From Septoria linicola (Eukaryota; Ascomycota; Dothideomycetes; Mycosphaerellales; Mycosphaerellaceae): a stretch of DNA of 64,000 nucleotides. The notes beneath the pieces are model-generated. The model was not told where the DNA came from, did not search any database, and saw only the letters and a list, made by a program, of their open reading frames with translations. The stretch covers positions 558,001-622,000 of the forward strand of contig CP099424.1 of assembly GCA_024114885.1 (NCBI GenBank), written 5' to 3'. The translations under genes were made by a program, and so were the position numbers. Shown here in pieces: positions 42,868-54,751 of the stretch (positions are counted from its first letter, which is position 1; each line of letters starts with the position of its first letter).

Positions 42868-43096
42868 TTTGGCGATTATGTTCTTCGGTTCTGCTGTGAT
42901 TTGTTGGGGAGGTGGATGCTGAATGACTAAGATCTGCTGTGGAGAAAATAGAAGATAGATATATCAAGAGATCGTTCAAGCCAAGTAGCTTACTTGTAGT
43001 GACTAACTAATTGTCTGTTCACTAAACATCCACCTTATCTTCATCGCCATAAGTTCGCCACAGCCGGGCTTCGTCCTAGCCTTCCAAGCCCAGCAA

Positions 43097-45821
43097 TCAC
43101 GGTGAATCAGTATTTAACGCGCCGCCCAGCACAAAATCCTCGCTATAGTGCTTAAAGATCTCATCTCTCATCAATTTTCGTGGTGCTCGTCGTCCTGTGA
43201 AGAGCTCGAATTGCGCGAAGGCCTGCTCCGGCAGCATGTCTAACCCGTCCATGAGGATCCAGCCTTTGCTTTGGATTTGCTGGACTTGTATAACAAGGGG
43301 TGTCACGATGGGCATGTATGCAAGCTGTTCGGTGAGTTAGCGTTTGTCTGGTCATCTCGCTGCAATGACGCCTTACCTCGACTACAACGCCGCCTGTGCG
43401 ACTACTCAACCAGTCTTTCGGTAAAGTGAAATTCGTTGGCATTCCATCGAGCGTTTGTGTGGGGATCGTGCTGACTACCATAGTCGGATGCCGCATATTC
43501 TTGGGCCATTCACTCTTGAACGACTCTAATGCTTGCACTTTGGTGCTGCTAGCATTGCCGGGACCGAGCTCGGCGATGCCGTTCGTCTGGATCAGTCGGT
43601 TGTAGTGCTCGGCGAGTTCTTCTGCGTTGCCTTTTGTTCGATTGCAGACAAAGATATTCTGCACTCCCAGTGAGATCATCGAGTAGATCGCAGCGCGAGC
43701 CATGCCACCCGCGCCGCATACGAGCCCAGTGGTCTGCGGACGAACAGTGTTGGCGGGTGAAAGTCCTCGTCGGATGCATGCTCGAATACCGATCCAGTCG
43801 GTATTGTCGCCGTAGAGTGCTTTGACGGGTCCTGTTCGATTACGTTCCCGGAAGATGCCAACTTCGCTGGTGATGGATGCTATGACGGCCTCGTCTCGTA
43901 GAGGGATGACGGTGTTTAATGCGCCGATTGCTTTGGCATGAGGACTTAGCAAATCCATCATTGGCAAGGCTTTTGTCTTGAAAGGTTGCACGATGGCGGC
44001 GCCCCCAAAGTCGTGTTCGCGAACGAGTGCGACGAAGTCGTCTAGGGTTGATGCTGAATGTGTTCTATAGGAATGAGGCATACCCATTGCTTGATATGCT
44101 GCATTGTGCCTAGATCTAGTCAGTACACGTCCTTGCCACGGCACGCTTTATTAAAAGCAGACTTACATGGCAGGAGAAAGCGAAAAGCTGACATTGGCTC
44201 CATAAATGAGAAAGTGCATCGACTCGTGGATAAAGTTCGCAAAAAGCGCCTGACTCCGCTCTTTCGCAGTCACGAGAGGTAGCCTTTCTTCAGTTGGACA
44301 ACTGTCAGGAGTATTTGGATCTGTCAATCGTTCAAGCGGTGCAACCGGTGTCAAAATGTTGTTCAAGCACATCGATGTTCGGCCTTGTCTTCCGGTAGAG
44401 TACGCTATGAGACGTGGTCCATTACCGTCGTGCAGTGCCTGCACGCGTTGCTGAAAGGCTTGTATCGCGAAGCTATCCGCGAGAGTCCCGTTGGGCATAG
44501 TGATCTTCACCAGGTTGCAATTCAGCTTTCGGGCTTTCTCATAGATCTCCATGCATGCCTCGCCATTCCAGCTACCGGCCAAACGTACGTCCGCAACATA
44601 TTCGCCAACTAGGTTGGTACGACCCTTGTTCGCGCACAGATGTGCGAGCTGCGCCTCGTCTAACGTCAAGTCCAGCATACAGTATTCTGGTCCTAGCCGT
44701 AGGCAGTATTCCAGGAGTTCTGCTCTCGACAATTGCTTCTGTCGATTATCGCGTGCATCGTGAGTCACTTCAATCATGATTGGTAAGATAGTCGATCTTC
44801 GGACGAGTGCGAAGGCTTCATTGACCGAGTTGAAGCAGCTGTGTTTTCCGAGCTTCCAAGTATCACCGTGTCGCGGATTGATGCTGACCTCCAGTTGCAC
44901 GGCATCAACGCCAATCTGCGCTTCATCTAGATCGATACGTCGAAGAACCACATCATCCGTATTGAGTGCCACAGCAGAGGTGAACTCGAGCTTATCCACA
45001 CTCATTTGTGATAAAGGATAAGCGGATTGATGTGAACGGCCTCGATCATGGTCACCGATGACATTTCGCAAAAGCTTCAGAAAGTCGTGTTCTGTTCGTT
45101 TGAGGGTGAGGAAGGGTCCATTGGAAGCACGGCTTGAGGCCTGTCGTGGTCCTTCATTCGGTGACAGACTGTCGATAGTCTCGGAAACATTGTAGAAGTC
45201 ATAGTTTGAGCAATCCCGGAGAAGAGCTTCAGATGCACGTATTACATCCTGGATTCTTTCTTCCGACCACACTTTGATATAGCTTTGGATTCCAGGTATG
45301 TCCCGTGTGACATAAATGACTGGATGTGACTGAGCCCAATCTCGGATTAGTCTAGCACCTTCGCCTTCGAGATCTGCAAAGCTGCAAACAATTACGGAGC
45401 TTCTGCTGTTGGTTTCCAGCAGTCGTTTGAGGACCTCGCAGTGTTTCCGTTGATAGTCTGCCGGACCTTGAAGTTTGCGATATGCAGTCCTGCTCGAACC
45501 TGTTGCTTCTGAAAAGGCTCGATCAGATTCCACTAAGCGTCGACTATAGGCGGATGCTGCAAGGAAGCCAAGCGAGCTCTTGCCTACACCGCGTACGCCG
45601 AGCAAAAGTATGGAAGCATCCGTCTCGAAGACGACTTTGCGTGGGCGAGCATCAATAGTGGGCGTTACTATGGCGCCGTTCGGAGGTGTTGGAGTGGCGC
45701 TCGTTTCCCGTGACCTTGGGAAAGATAGAGGTTCTCTTGTGTTCGGTCGAGGCGAGGCGAGCAGCTCAATTCCTCTCATGTCCTGGTAGGACCTTTTCAC
45801 ACCTGCATGCATAGTAGCCAT
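43097..45821 (-). CDS. qutR: Quinate pathway repressor QutR (AROM-derived)
   Basis: Three exons on minus, 44167-45821, 43377-44109 and 43097-43324 (57- and 52-bp introns); 871 aa. Domains in order match the last three AROM domains: shikimate-kinase-like with P-loop LLLGVRGVGKSSLG, type I dehydroquinase-like (residues about 265-510, with LNCNLVKITMPNG), and shikimate-dehydrogenase-like (GANVSFSLSPAMHN; LYGDNTDWIGI; GLVCGAGGMARAAIYSM). By analogy with A. nidulans QutR and N. crassa Qa-1S it blocks QutA when quinate is absent. The position of the dehydroquinase His appears to be Asn (GSWNGE), consistent with loss of catalysis. It is divergent from qutA. Confidence 0.92.
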
Positions 45822-46517
45822 GACTTCCAGTACAGTCGAAGTGGGCTAGGCTTGGTCCAGGCTCGCGGTCGTTATCGTCCAAGCAGGAATCCTACGGTCA
45901 TCACTGGGATGTAACAAGGCTTGGGACAGACTGTTAAAACTCTTGTGTTGCATTCTTCATTTGCATCGAACATGTGAGAGATCAGGTGAGATTAGCGATG
46001 CAGTACTCCGCTGAAGCTTGCCAGTGATTTCATCTGCAAGCCTGCGTCAAGGCATCTAGTCCACAACAGAGTGCAACTGGGCATAGGCCGGAGAGCTGGC
46101 GCGAAGCAGAGCCGTGTTTAGGCGTTGGAAGAGGTTCGGGAAAGACATTATCCACAAATGAGGAGTCGCATCGCCAATCAGGAGCGAAGGACTCGACTCC
46201 GTCCTCCTCACTTTGACATCCGTTACCCGGCCAGGCCTCTCCGGCATCGTAGTTGGATTCTCACTCGTGGAGACACGATGCAAGTGTGCCTCTCGTCAAA
46301 GCTTATGGAAACATAGGATGAAATTCCCCAAGGCGTACCCAGCCAGCTCTGATTTTCTGATCTCGGTAACTCTGCTTTTACAAGTCACATATCAACACCT
46401 CGCCTCTTCAGGATCCATTCCTGGGCATTGGAGAAGGACATTGGCCGGCCACTTTTGGAACCAGCTGCATCTTGCGTACAGCCTCTGACTATGCGCTGTG
46501 CCTAGCCGGGTTCTGCC
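45822..46517. promoter_or_regulatory. Divergent qutR/qutA promoter
   Basis: The 696 bp separate the repressor and activator genes, head to head. I looked for an intact QutA/Qa-1F palindrome (GGRTAARYRYTTATCC) by eye and did not find one, so any site is degenerate. No other gene seen. Confidence 0.4.
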
Positions 46518-48770
46518 ATGTTGGAGGGCGGACAGCAAGTTTCTGCGGATGGACAGGACTCTACAGCATCCGGCAGCAAGAGGGCAGGCTCGAAAGGCGA
46601 AGCGCAGAGAGCAAAGCGCGTACGCGTTAGTCGGGCTTGCGATCAGTGCAGAGCAGGCAGAGAGAAATGTGATGGGGCTCAGCCTGTTTGTCAGACCTGC
46701 GAAGCTCAAGGGCGAGGTTGCACTTACAACGAACAGCCGAAGAAACGAGGCATTCAACCAAACTACATAAGGACCCTGGAACTGACCTTGGCCTGGATAT
46801 TTGAGCAGTTCCCAGAAACCGAGAAAAGCATCTCTCATGTGTTTCCAGGCCCACAGGAACGAGCTCACCAGCTGATTGCGTGGAAAGATGTCCCACAAGC
46901 AGAGACACTTCACACCGCATGGAGGAACAGCATAGTTTGCAGGCAAATAGATCAGTTGCTGTCTGGAGCTAGCATCGAGAAGCCATCATTAGCAATTGTA
47001 GATCCGAGTCCGCAAGTACAGGCGAGTCGAGAAGTCTATCAGTCACCACCGCTGTCTGCTCCATCCGATGCAGGTGCATTTGGGACACTCTCACCAAGAC
47101 GTGGTGACGCAGTTCCAGAGACATTTCCAATCGAGAAGTAAGCCTCTCCGATCATTCCAGAATCGTTCACTTTTTGTAGTGGAGCAAGTGTATCACGATA
47201 TCAGAACGAGAAGCTAACGACCCGGCAGTCGCAGCCTACTGGTTTCCAGTGACGAAACGTGAGTTACCTTTCTATCTCTACTCTCACGTTTTAGTACTTT
47301 CGAGCTCTATCACAGATGTGATGCTGACGTTTCCCACAGTCACGCGTCCGAGGAGCTGCTCAAACTTCCGCTCAATTCTTGGGCCCTACTAGAGCACTAC
47401 TTTGCTTTCACGCACACGTGGCTGCCCATGATCGAGCGTCATGATGTGCTCAAGCTCATGTATACATATCCGCAAAATGGCATGCGGAGACAAGATACCG
47501 CAGGCTCGGGTCACGCAGAACTATGGAGTATCATGGCCCTTGCGTCGCTGCAGACTGGCGCTACGGCCGACTTCTCGGCATGTCGCGCAACTGCTAGGTC
47601 ACTGGTTCCTGACGAGCAGGGCTTCCAGCTCGGTCATATCAAGGTACGTTTTCGAGACTTGAACTTATCACAGCTTGCAAGCAGTGGCCATGCAGCACCC
47701 ATGCTGCAGACCTTTCGCAGTACCCGGCAACCCTCAGCTTCATGGCCGTGGAGGTGTGGTGCATAAGCATGGCTGACATCTGATAGGCGCTGCTCATCCT
47801 GGGTCTGACAGATGTCATGAAGCGATCGTGGATCTCGGCCTGGCTTGTCGTTGGCTCTGCTGTCCGCTTGTTGACGCATTTCAATCTGGGAAAAGGAACA
47901 AGCACAACTCTGTTCGAAGGACGTACAAAGCACACATTACTGGCAGCATTTGTGCTCGAACGCGCACTTGCGTCTCAAAGTGGTGCTGTCACGCACATTA
48001 GGCCAGCGGACATCCAGAACGTTGGCTTCTTGATCGAGGATGGGCTCGAAGAGTGGTCACCCTGGCAGGATCCATCTACTGGTGCCAACTCAGCTACGGC
48101 CAAAGCGCCAGCACGGTCTATTAGTACGTTCAATGAACTTGTCAAAGTCGCCCTTCAGTTGCCCAGGGATCAAGGAGCAAGTCCAGGTATGCTAGGTGTT
48201 TCCCATCCAATGAGCGCCATCTCAGCACTTCTTGAGAACGCTGGCAATCGTAGCCAACGTGTTCATCCGTCGCAGCTCCTAGCAAGCCACAAGAGCAATT
48301 ACAATGGTGGCGGATCCACGCCAGGCAGTCATGTGCGCCAGAATTCGACGCAGATGCAGTTCTCTGCTCCATTTGGCGACAACTCACACTATTTTTCCAT
48401 GAGCATTCCGAACGAGACCGCGGAGTCTTTGGCAGGCAGTACTCCAGCCAACAATATGCAACGCGGTGCAGGCCCAAGCAACTGGACCGCAGAGAACACC
48501 TTGGTAGACATGCAGGAGTCTGCAGGCATCATGGGCGATCCAGGCACTGTAAACACTGCGCCAGGGGCAGACATCTTCGAGGAACTGGCCATGCTTGATC
48601 GAACGGACTCTTCAACGAACCCAAGCTTCATGCAGAATCTTGGCTTCGGACCTGACTTGGATCTTGCGGAGTTCTTTGGGGCTGACTATCAGCCATCTGA
48701 TCCACTTCTTACATATATGCAGCCGTCCATGGCGGGAGACTTTGATGCGACGGGCAACGATGCTGGTTGA
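46518..48770 (+). CDS. qutA: Quinate pathway activator QutA, Zn2Cys6 transcription factor
   Basis: Four exons: 46518-47137, 47229-47258, 47340-47643 and 47787-48770; 645 aa. The 30-nt second exon is bounded by GGCAG and GTGAGT. The Zn2Cys6 cluster is at residues 41-68 with spacing C-x2-C-x6-C-x6-C-x2-C-x6-C (RACDQCRAGREKCD). It is followed by the linker KKRGIQPNYIRTLELTLAW, a hallmark of QutA/Qa-1F. The middle region (WALLEHYFAFTHTWLPMIER; ILGLTDVMKRSWISAWLVVG) is the fungal-specific transcription factor domain. The C-terminus is acidic and Asn/Met-rich, a likely activation region and QutR contact. It turns on the qut genes in response to quinate. Confidence 0.93.
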
Positions 48771-49402
48771 GAACGCAAGGCGGCGTACATGGCGTTCTCA
48801 GTCATGCATGAACCACACTTCCCGAGCAGACGACTTCACGATCATTCATCAAATATTCCTTCTTCAAGCCCGACCGCATCCGAAGTCCTACAATTGCGAC
48901 ACTGCGTACGTCGACTGTGAGCGCTGTACAAGAGGGTCACTCGAGTGCAGTTGGACCCACAGGCCTCAGAATCAGCTAGCCATTCAAGCACTTCTAAGAT
49001 GCTAGATTGTGCTACCACAAGGGTTGTGTCCCAAGCTTGTGACATTGGACCTTGCAGGGACACGTTGCAGAGCGCCCGCATATCATCTGTGGGTGATAGT
49101 GCCTGTCCTCAAACTCGCAGACCAGGGAGAAACGTATTGACGACAGTCCTCGGCGGGCATCCATCATGGCCCTTAGTCGACCTGGCGGCACAGGATCTGC
49201 TAAGACGTGATAGCCATGCCGTTAACATGCAGAACAACGGTCTCTGTTGAAATACTGAAGAGAGAAGGAGTAGCGATGGTTTGAACTACTGTTATTATTA
49301 TCGTTACCTCTTGGGTATCTCAGCTATCGTCACGATGCTGATATCTATGTCTATATTCTTATGATGCGTCTCCCGACTCAACTCGCAACAGGCACAGACA
49401 AT
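48771..49402. other. Intergenic between convergent qutA and qutC
   Basis: 632 bp of 3' flanks between tail-to-tail genes. Small frames are present, none supported. Confidence 0.45.
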
Positions 49403-50470
49403 TCATAGCTGTGCCCTCGGAGCTCCCTCTACCGCAGAGCGACTCGTGCTGGCCGATCGTGTGTTGCGGGCAAGACCAAAGTCCTGAACCATCTTTTGCC
49501 ATGAGACCGCAGCACGCTGTGCATGTTGCTCAGGCACGCTTGAGTCGGCATCTGTAAGACTTCGGTTGAACATCTCTGCACTAAGATATCCTTCGAAGCC
49601 AAGGTCGACAAGCAGTGTCTTCAGAATTTCGTAGATCGGTAGATAGGCACCGCGCTCTTCTTCGCCGTAGAAGAGCCTGCAATTCCTCGACCAGCTCATG
49701 CGTGCACACTGCTCGGGGTTGTAGAACTCGTGGCCTTCGAGCAGAGGCTCAGCCAGTCTCTCTGCATCGACAACTTGTATATATGCAATCTTCTTGACAT
49801 CGACAATCTCCACCATTCGTTGTAGTGATGCGGCCATGTCTCTATCGGCGTTAACGTTCTTGCCGTCGGGCGATGTTGGGTCTGCGTATACCCTTCCAGC
49901 TAGGTTGTATGTGTCGAAGCAGATTCCAAAGTTTGGCCTGTCGACTCGTTGCACAACATCCCATACTTGCTCCCAGGTATCGATGTGCGTCCCCCAGCAA
50001 AGAGCTTCGTATGCGAATTGGATGCCCTCTGGAGCACCAAGATCTGCCACTTCTTGCAGATCGGCTGTGATAAGGTCTAGATCGCCACTAACTTCATCGT
50101 CTGGCAAGCAAGTCGAAGGGATGGCGATGAGATTCGTGCCCAGTATGTGTGCCATCTCAATCCAGAGCTTCATTTCTTCGATTCGTTCGGCATGTCTTCG
50201 TCGATCTCTGAGACCATCGTAATGCATGAAAGGTTGTAGGCACATGACATTGATCCCTCGATCATCGCATAGTTCTCGTACATATCTTGCAGCTCGGATG
50301 TGGTTCTCTGGTGATGCACCGCCGGGAAAGTCCTTTGCCACGTAGTACAGATCCTCGTAGAACAATTCAATGTCGAACCCATATCGAGCAGCCTGGTCTA
50401 GTTTGGAAGGGAGGTCGTGGACCCATGCTCGGCCTAAGCTATGAGAGCATATGGCAGGACGGCACTGCAT
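49403..50470 (-). CDS. qutC: 3-dehydroshikimate dehydratase QutC/Qa-4
   Basis: Single exon, 355 aa from ATG 50470. It has the TIM-barrel fold of the AP-endonuclease 2/xylose-isomerase-like superfamily, with metal-binding segments YGFDIELFYEDLYYV, FAYEALCWGTHIDTWEQVW, NFGICFDTYNLAGR and GYLSAEMFNRSL. It dehydrates 3-dehydroshikimate to protocatechuate in the cytosol, the last step of quinate conversion before ring cleavage. The length matches Qa-4 (about 350 aa). It sits tail-to-tail with qutA. Confidence 0.93.
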   Translation of the reverse strand: MQCRPAICSHSLGRAWVHDLPSKLDQAARYGFDIELFYEDLYYVAKDFPGGASPENHIRAARYVRELCDDRGINVMCLQPFMHYDGLRDRRRHAERIEEMKLWIEMAHILGTNLIAIPSTCLPDDEVSGDLDLITADLQEVADLGAPEGIQFAYEALCWGTHIDTWEQVWDVVQRVDRPNFGICFDTYNLAGRVYADPTSPDGKNVNADRDMAASLQRMVEIVDVKKIAYIQVVDAERLAEPLLEGHEFYNPEQCARMSWSRNCRLFYGEEERGAYLPIYEILKTLLVDLGFEGYLSAEMFNRSLTDADSSVPEQHAQRAAVSWQKMVQDFGLARNTRSASTSRSAVEGAPRAQL

Positions 50471-52254
50471 GATGTGTGGGTGATGTACTTGTTGGCTAGT
50501 GAGATAGGTGACTACTGTAGTGATTGAGCTGTGGCTTGAAGAGAGTTTGGAGTAAGTGCTCGAAGTTATAAGGAATGATCAATGTTACCTCGAGCAAGTA
50601 AAGGCATGTGAATAGTGCCTGTGCAGGCGGCTTTGTGAGTACGACATCGCGTAACGAGACTGAGCGAGCGTATCATCCCATCAACCTGGTCAGAGACCCA
50701 CTCGCACCTTAGGAGTTTATCATGTGCACCCGATGCAACTCTGGGCTGAAGAGGTGTGTTCCTTGAGCCTAATGGCGTTGTGGAAAGACAATTTTGGAGG
50801 AGTCTGCATGAGCTTTTCCCGGCGGAACAGCGTTGAGCAGGCTCGGCGGTGCAAGGGATGAACACAGAAACGAGACGAGATAGAACTCCTATCACTTCCA
50901 ATTGGCTCGGTGGTGGGAAAATATATTGATCCGACTTTACTTGGCTGTTTGAACGTCTAAACTTAGCTTGAGCTGAAGGCGATGCTTCGGTGCGACTTGA
51001 GATACGGTCTCGTTGAGACGGGTGATTGCTGCTTCTGGAGTATTCTTGACCCAATGAGTACCCGTGTTCGCTATCCTATATTGCATGAAAGGATGCTCAT
51101 GCCTGGCTTTCTGCTCCGGAAATCTCTCCGGAAGTCCGAACGTATTCTCGTCAATACTCTTCCCTGCTTGCGTCGAGCAGTAGCATAGGTCAAGATGTCT
51201 CTGACGAGAAGTGGTGATGGTATTTACACAGTGTATCCAGTCGAAGGATCTTTGTGCATATGATCGAGTAACTAAAATAGGTGTCGTCCGGGATGGTGTG
51301 ATATGACCACAGAAACACAGATAGTGTGGGCCGTCAGCAACTGAAAGCTTTCTGTTCAGCCTCGTAAGGACCACAGAGAGTCAGCGCAGCACGGGCTGAA
51401 ATCGTGTTGCTACAGCGTAGCCCGGTAGAGTGCTTGTGAATGCCCCCCCCCCCCCCCCCCCCCTTCACCGAGAACTGGGATCGGAGTGCCCCCTCGCGGC
51501 TACATCACGCAGACATGCATCAAGGACAATGTTTAGGGAGAGACCAATTTGGGCAAGAAAGCATGGTCTCCGAGGCCTTCGTGGATGTCTTCAATATCTT
51601 CATCCGGAATGGCAAAGGTCTTTCCATTCTCCTTGTCAGTATCACTTCAGGGGAACAATCTTCCGCATCCTTAGCTTGCAAAGACTTCTACCACACGTAC
51701 ACCTCAACGGGTAAGGCTGCTGTAGTCTCTACATGATGACAGCACGAGTAGACGGCAGATTGTCCACGTGCGAGGAAACATTTTGCGTTCGAGACTCGAC
51801 AGATCCCCACCATTGTGCAGATCGTGAACTCTGTTCGCGTCACCAGACAGCTTCGACGAAGGCCTCCACTGCTCAGGCGGCACAGACACAGAGATCTGAG
51901 TTTCGAAGTGATGATAGAGTCAGAATATGGCAGCTGTAGCTGTTGGAGTCTGAGGCGAGGCATCGTCACTCGCCGGTCATGTCTGCCTTCACATCTTGGC
52001 TGGCGAGGACCAGGTCCTCTGTGTCTTCCCAGCGTGACAGAAAATCTCATCCATCTCGTGTTGGAAGCACTCACAATCCCATTGGAGGTAGTGATATTAT
52101 GATAGCTGTTTGTAAATTGAAGTCATAAATTTCTTCTGCGAGAGCGACGCTCAATCGACTGCCGATGCTATGTACAATTCATATGACTTGCATTCGTAAA
52201 GTCTCAATTCTGCTTGAGCCATGCTATTCTGTACCGACACATTCACCCAATGAT
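50471..52254. other. 1.8 kb gap in the qut cluster with poly-C tract
   Basis: Left end is the qutC promoter; right end is the 3' flank of qutD. A type II dehydroquinase gene (qutE/qa-2, about 150 codons with a GPNLNLLG-type start) would fit here, but no such segment was seen in any frame. A plus-strand stretch at about 51520-51735 (QESMVSEAFVDVFNIFIRNG) looks protein-like but is unassigned. A 21-C homopolymer is inside. Confidence 0.4.
51443..51463. repeat. Poly-C homopolymer, 21 nt
   Basis: An uninterrupted run of 21 cytosines, followed by CTTCACCG-type unique sequence. Its exact length is prone to sequencing error. Confidence 0.9.
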
Positions 52255-54123
52255 TTATGCATCGCTGTTGTGCTCGCTAGTCCTCTCAATCATGTCGGTC
52301 TTCTCCTTTGCAGCAGTGAGACCAGCGCCATCAACATTGTGTCTGAACTCAGCATCTCTTGCTTGGTCCTCTGCGAGGATGATCTTGTTTGCCTTGCGTA
52401 CTGGCTTGATCTGGAAGAGACGGTCCATGGATTCGAGTGGAATCGACTTGGTTTCTGGCAGCAGGAACCAGATGAAGACGATACTTGCCAACATCATCGA
52501 GGCGAAGAAGAAGAAAACACCTGGGAACCATTAGTTTGTAATGATATTATGATTTGCTTGTCTGCACGTACCGCATCCACTGTTACCCATCGTGTTGAAC
52601 ATCTGAGGAGTGAATCGTGAAATAATGAAGTTCTACACAATGGTCAGCTTATGTCCGGCTTGATCACTCTGTTGACACTTACCCAGAACCAGTTGTTTGC
52701 GGAAGCAGAGGCTTGTCCAAGTCCACGAGTGTTCATGTCGAACATCTCGCTGTTGATAACCCAAGGTGTGCCGTTCCATGATGGGGTGTAAAAGGCTGTC
52801 CACAGGTAGAAGAAGAACATTGCTGCAATTCCTCCACCGCTCAAGCCCTGGGTAGCAGCGGCTGCCTGAGCAGCTGCCGAAGTGTCCCTGGTGCTGATGT
52901 AGCCACCGATAATCCACATGCAGACCGAGCCACCAGCAGCACCGATGATGAGAAGGTTGCGACGACCAAGGTTGTCAATGAGGAAGAACATCCAGACAAA
53001 GGTGAGCACAGTCTTGACAACACCGAAGATACCAGTGGTCAAGAAGCCGGCATTTGTGCCTTGAACACCAATGGACTTGAAGACGGTTGGCGAGTAGTAG
53101 TTGATGGCGTTGATACCCTGATGATGTTGTTAGCATACTTCTCACAGTCCACTTTGTCGCACAAGACATACCGATCCGTTCTGCCACATGAAGAGCAGAC
53201 CACCGAGGAGGAAACGCCATTGTACAGTACGACTCCGCCCGACTGCAATGAATGGCTTCCAGAAGCCGAGGCCAATACCAGCAGCTTGCTCCTCCATGGC
53301 GGCGTCCATCATTGCGACCTCCTCGACGATGTACATGTCGTCAGCAGGCAGATTACGGATCCAGGTCAGGTTCTTGATCCCTTCCTCGCGTCTGTTCTTG
53401 CTGAACAGCCATCTTGGAGACTCGTGCAGCCAGAAAGCGCCGAAGAGCAACAGACCAGCTGGGATGAGTTGCACTGCAAATGGAATGATCCACTGCTTGT
53501 GGCTTGGTGCCATGGTCTCAGACAGTCCGTAGTTGATCCAGAATCCAACAAGACCACCAATCTGCCATCCAAGCTCATAAATACCGACGATACGGCCACG
53601 AACAGCGGGAGGCGAAATTTCAGAGATGTAGATTGGTGTCAACATGGAAGCTGCGCCGACACCAATGCCAGCAAGAACACGTCCAGCGTAGATGAGGCCC
53701 AGACCACGATCTCCGTTGGCACCCAGCATCATGCCAGCGCCGAGGATGAAGATCAAAGAGAAGGCAATCAGACTGTACTTGCGACCGTAGAAGTATGCCG
53801 ATGGGTATGCAAAGAGTGAACCGAAGAATGCACCAGCCTGTTGCCGAGTCAATTGAGTGCTCTCAAAGTCTGTCCATGGGCACTCTTACCTGGTAGATGG
53901 ACACGATGTTAGACTTGACAAGTGCCAATTCTGGTACAGACAGCTCTGCGAAGCGGAACTCAGACACGAACGCTGGCAAAGCCAGCGTCGTGCCAATGAA
54001 CGCGCTGTCATAACCGATCATGCATGATGCGAACGATGCGACAGCTGCACATGCGTACACCCTCCAGTTGTAGACAGCCTTGGGCGTCGGTCGGTCCTCC
54101 ACGAGGGTGAGAAAGCCACCCAT
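52255..54123 (-). CDS. qutD: Quinate permease QutD/Qa-y (MFS sugar porter family)
   Basis: Five exons on minus: 53890-54123, 53172-53837, 52683-53117, 52572-52632 and 52255-52520; 553 aa. The 12-helix sugar-porter layout is visible, with family motifs YGRKYSLIAF after helix 2, GRVLAGIGVGAASMLTPIYI, SEISPPAVRGRIVGIYELGW, HESPRWLFSKNRREEG, GINAINYYSPTVFKSIG and PETKSIPLESMDRLF. Each exon joins at canonical sites in phase. It would import quinate across the plasma membrane and is head to head with qutB. Confidence 0.94.
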
Positions 54124-54751
54124 GATGTGCGGTCTTGTTTCTGTCGATGTCTGAGACTGTCGTTCTGTCGACCACTAAGGTATAGAGTGAAGGCCAGGTG
54201 GACAGTAGTCCAAGAAGAAACACTTGCTCTGAAGGCTGAGACTGTTGATCAAGGATCTGGGGAGAGCGTTATGTATACAGTGTTTTGAGTCTTGGTCTGG
54301 GGTCTCCGCACGTGGAGAAGTCGTCGTGGATGAATAAAGGTCAATCCATTGTCATCAGTTCTTCCTCAGGGCGTGTCACGGAGGGTCAGGTAAAGAATTC
54401 TCACGCCTGCACAAGTAGCCCAGGCTTTGGACGCCGGGCTAGGTTCGGCCTCGAGACTCGGGGACCCTTCAGAAGCCGCCCAGACGGGTATCTTGTCATT
54501 TCCAGAGCCTGCGCCGAGACTCTCGCCCGAGCGTCAACTCTAGGCCGCGTGGGCGACACGAGAACGCGGTGCATACAGTGTGGAGCGTGGTGACTTTTTC
54601 GAGGAAGTAAGACTGAGTGTGCTGCTGACAGAAAGTTTGGACATCACTGGCTACGAGCTGAACATTCTCAAACACCACGATCGAACAAAAGTTTTCAAGT
54701 TCTTTTCTTGTTCACTCATCATTCCACAGCAGAATCATACCGACAGTTATA
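54124..54751. promoter_or_regulatory. Divergent qutD/qutB promoter
   Basis: 628 bp between permease and dehydrogenase start codons. In other fungi such gaps carry Qa-1F/QutA sites; no perfect palindrome was seen by eye here. Confidence 0.4.

Noticed and set aside
45010..45030. GGATAAGCGGATT, partly like the Qa-1F/QutA site
   Set aside because: Only half of the palindrome is present and it lies inside the qutR coding sequence.
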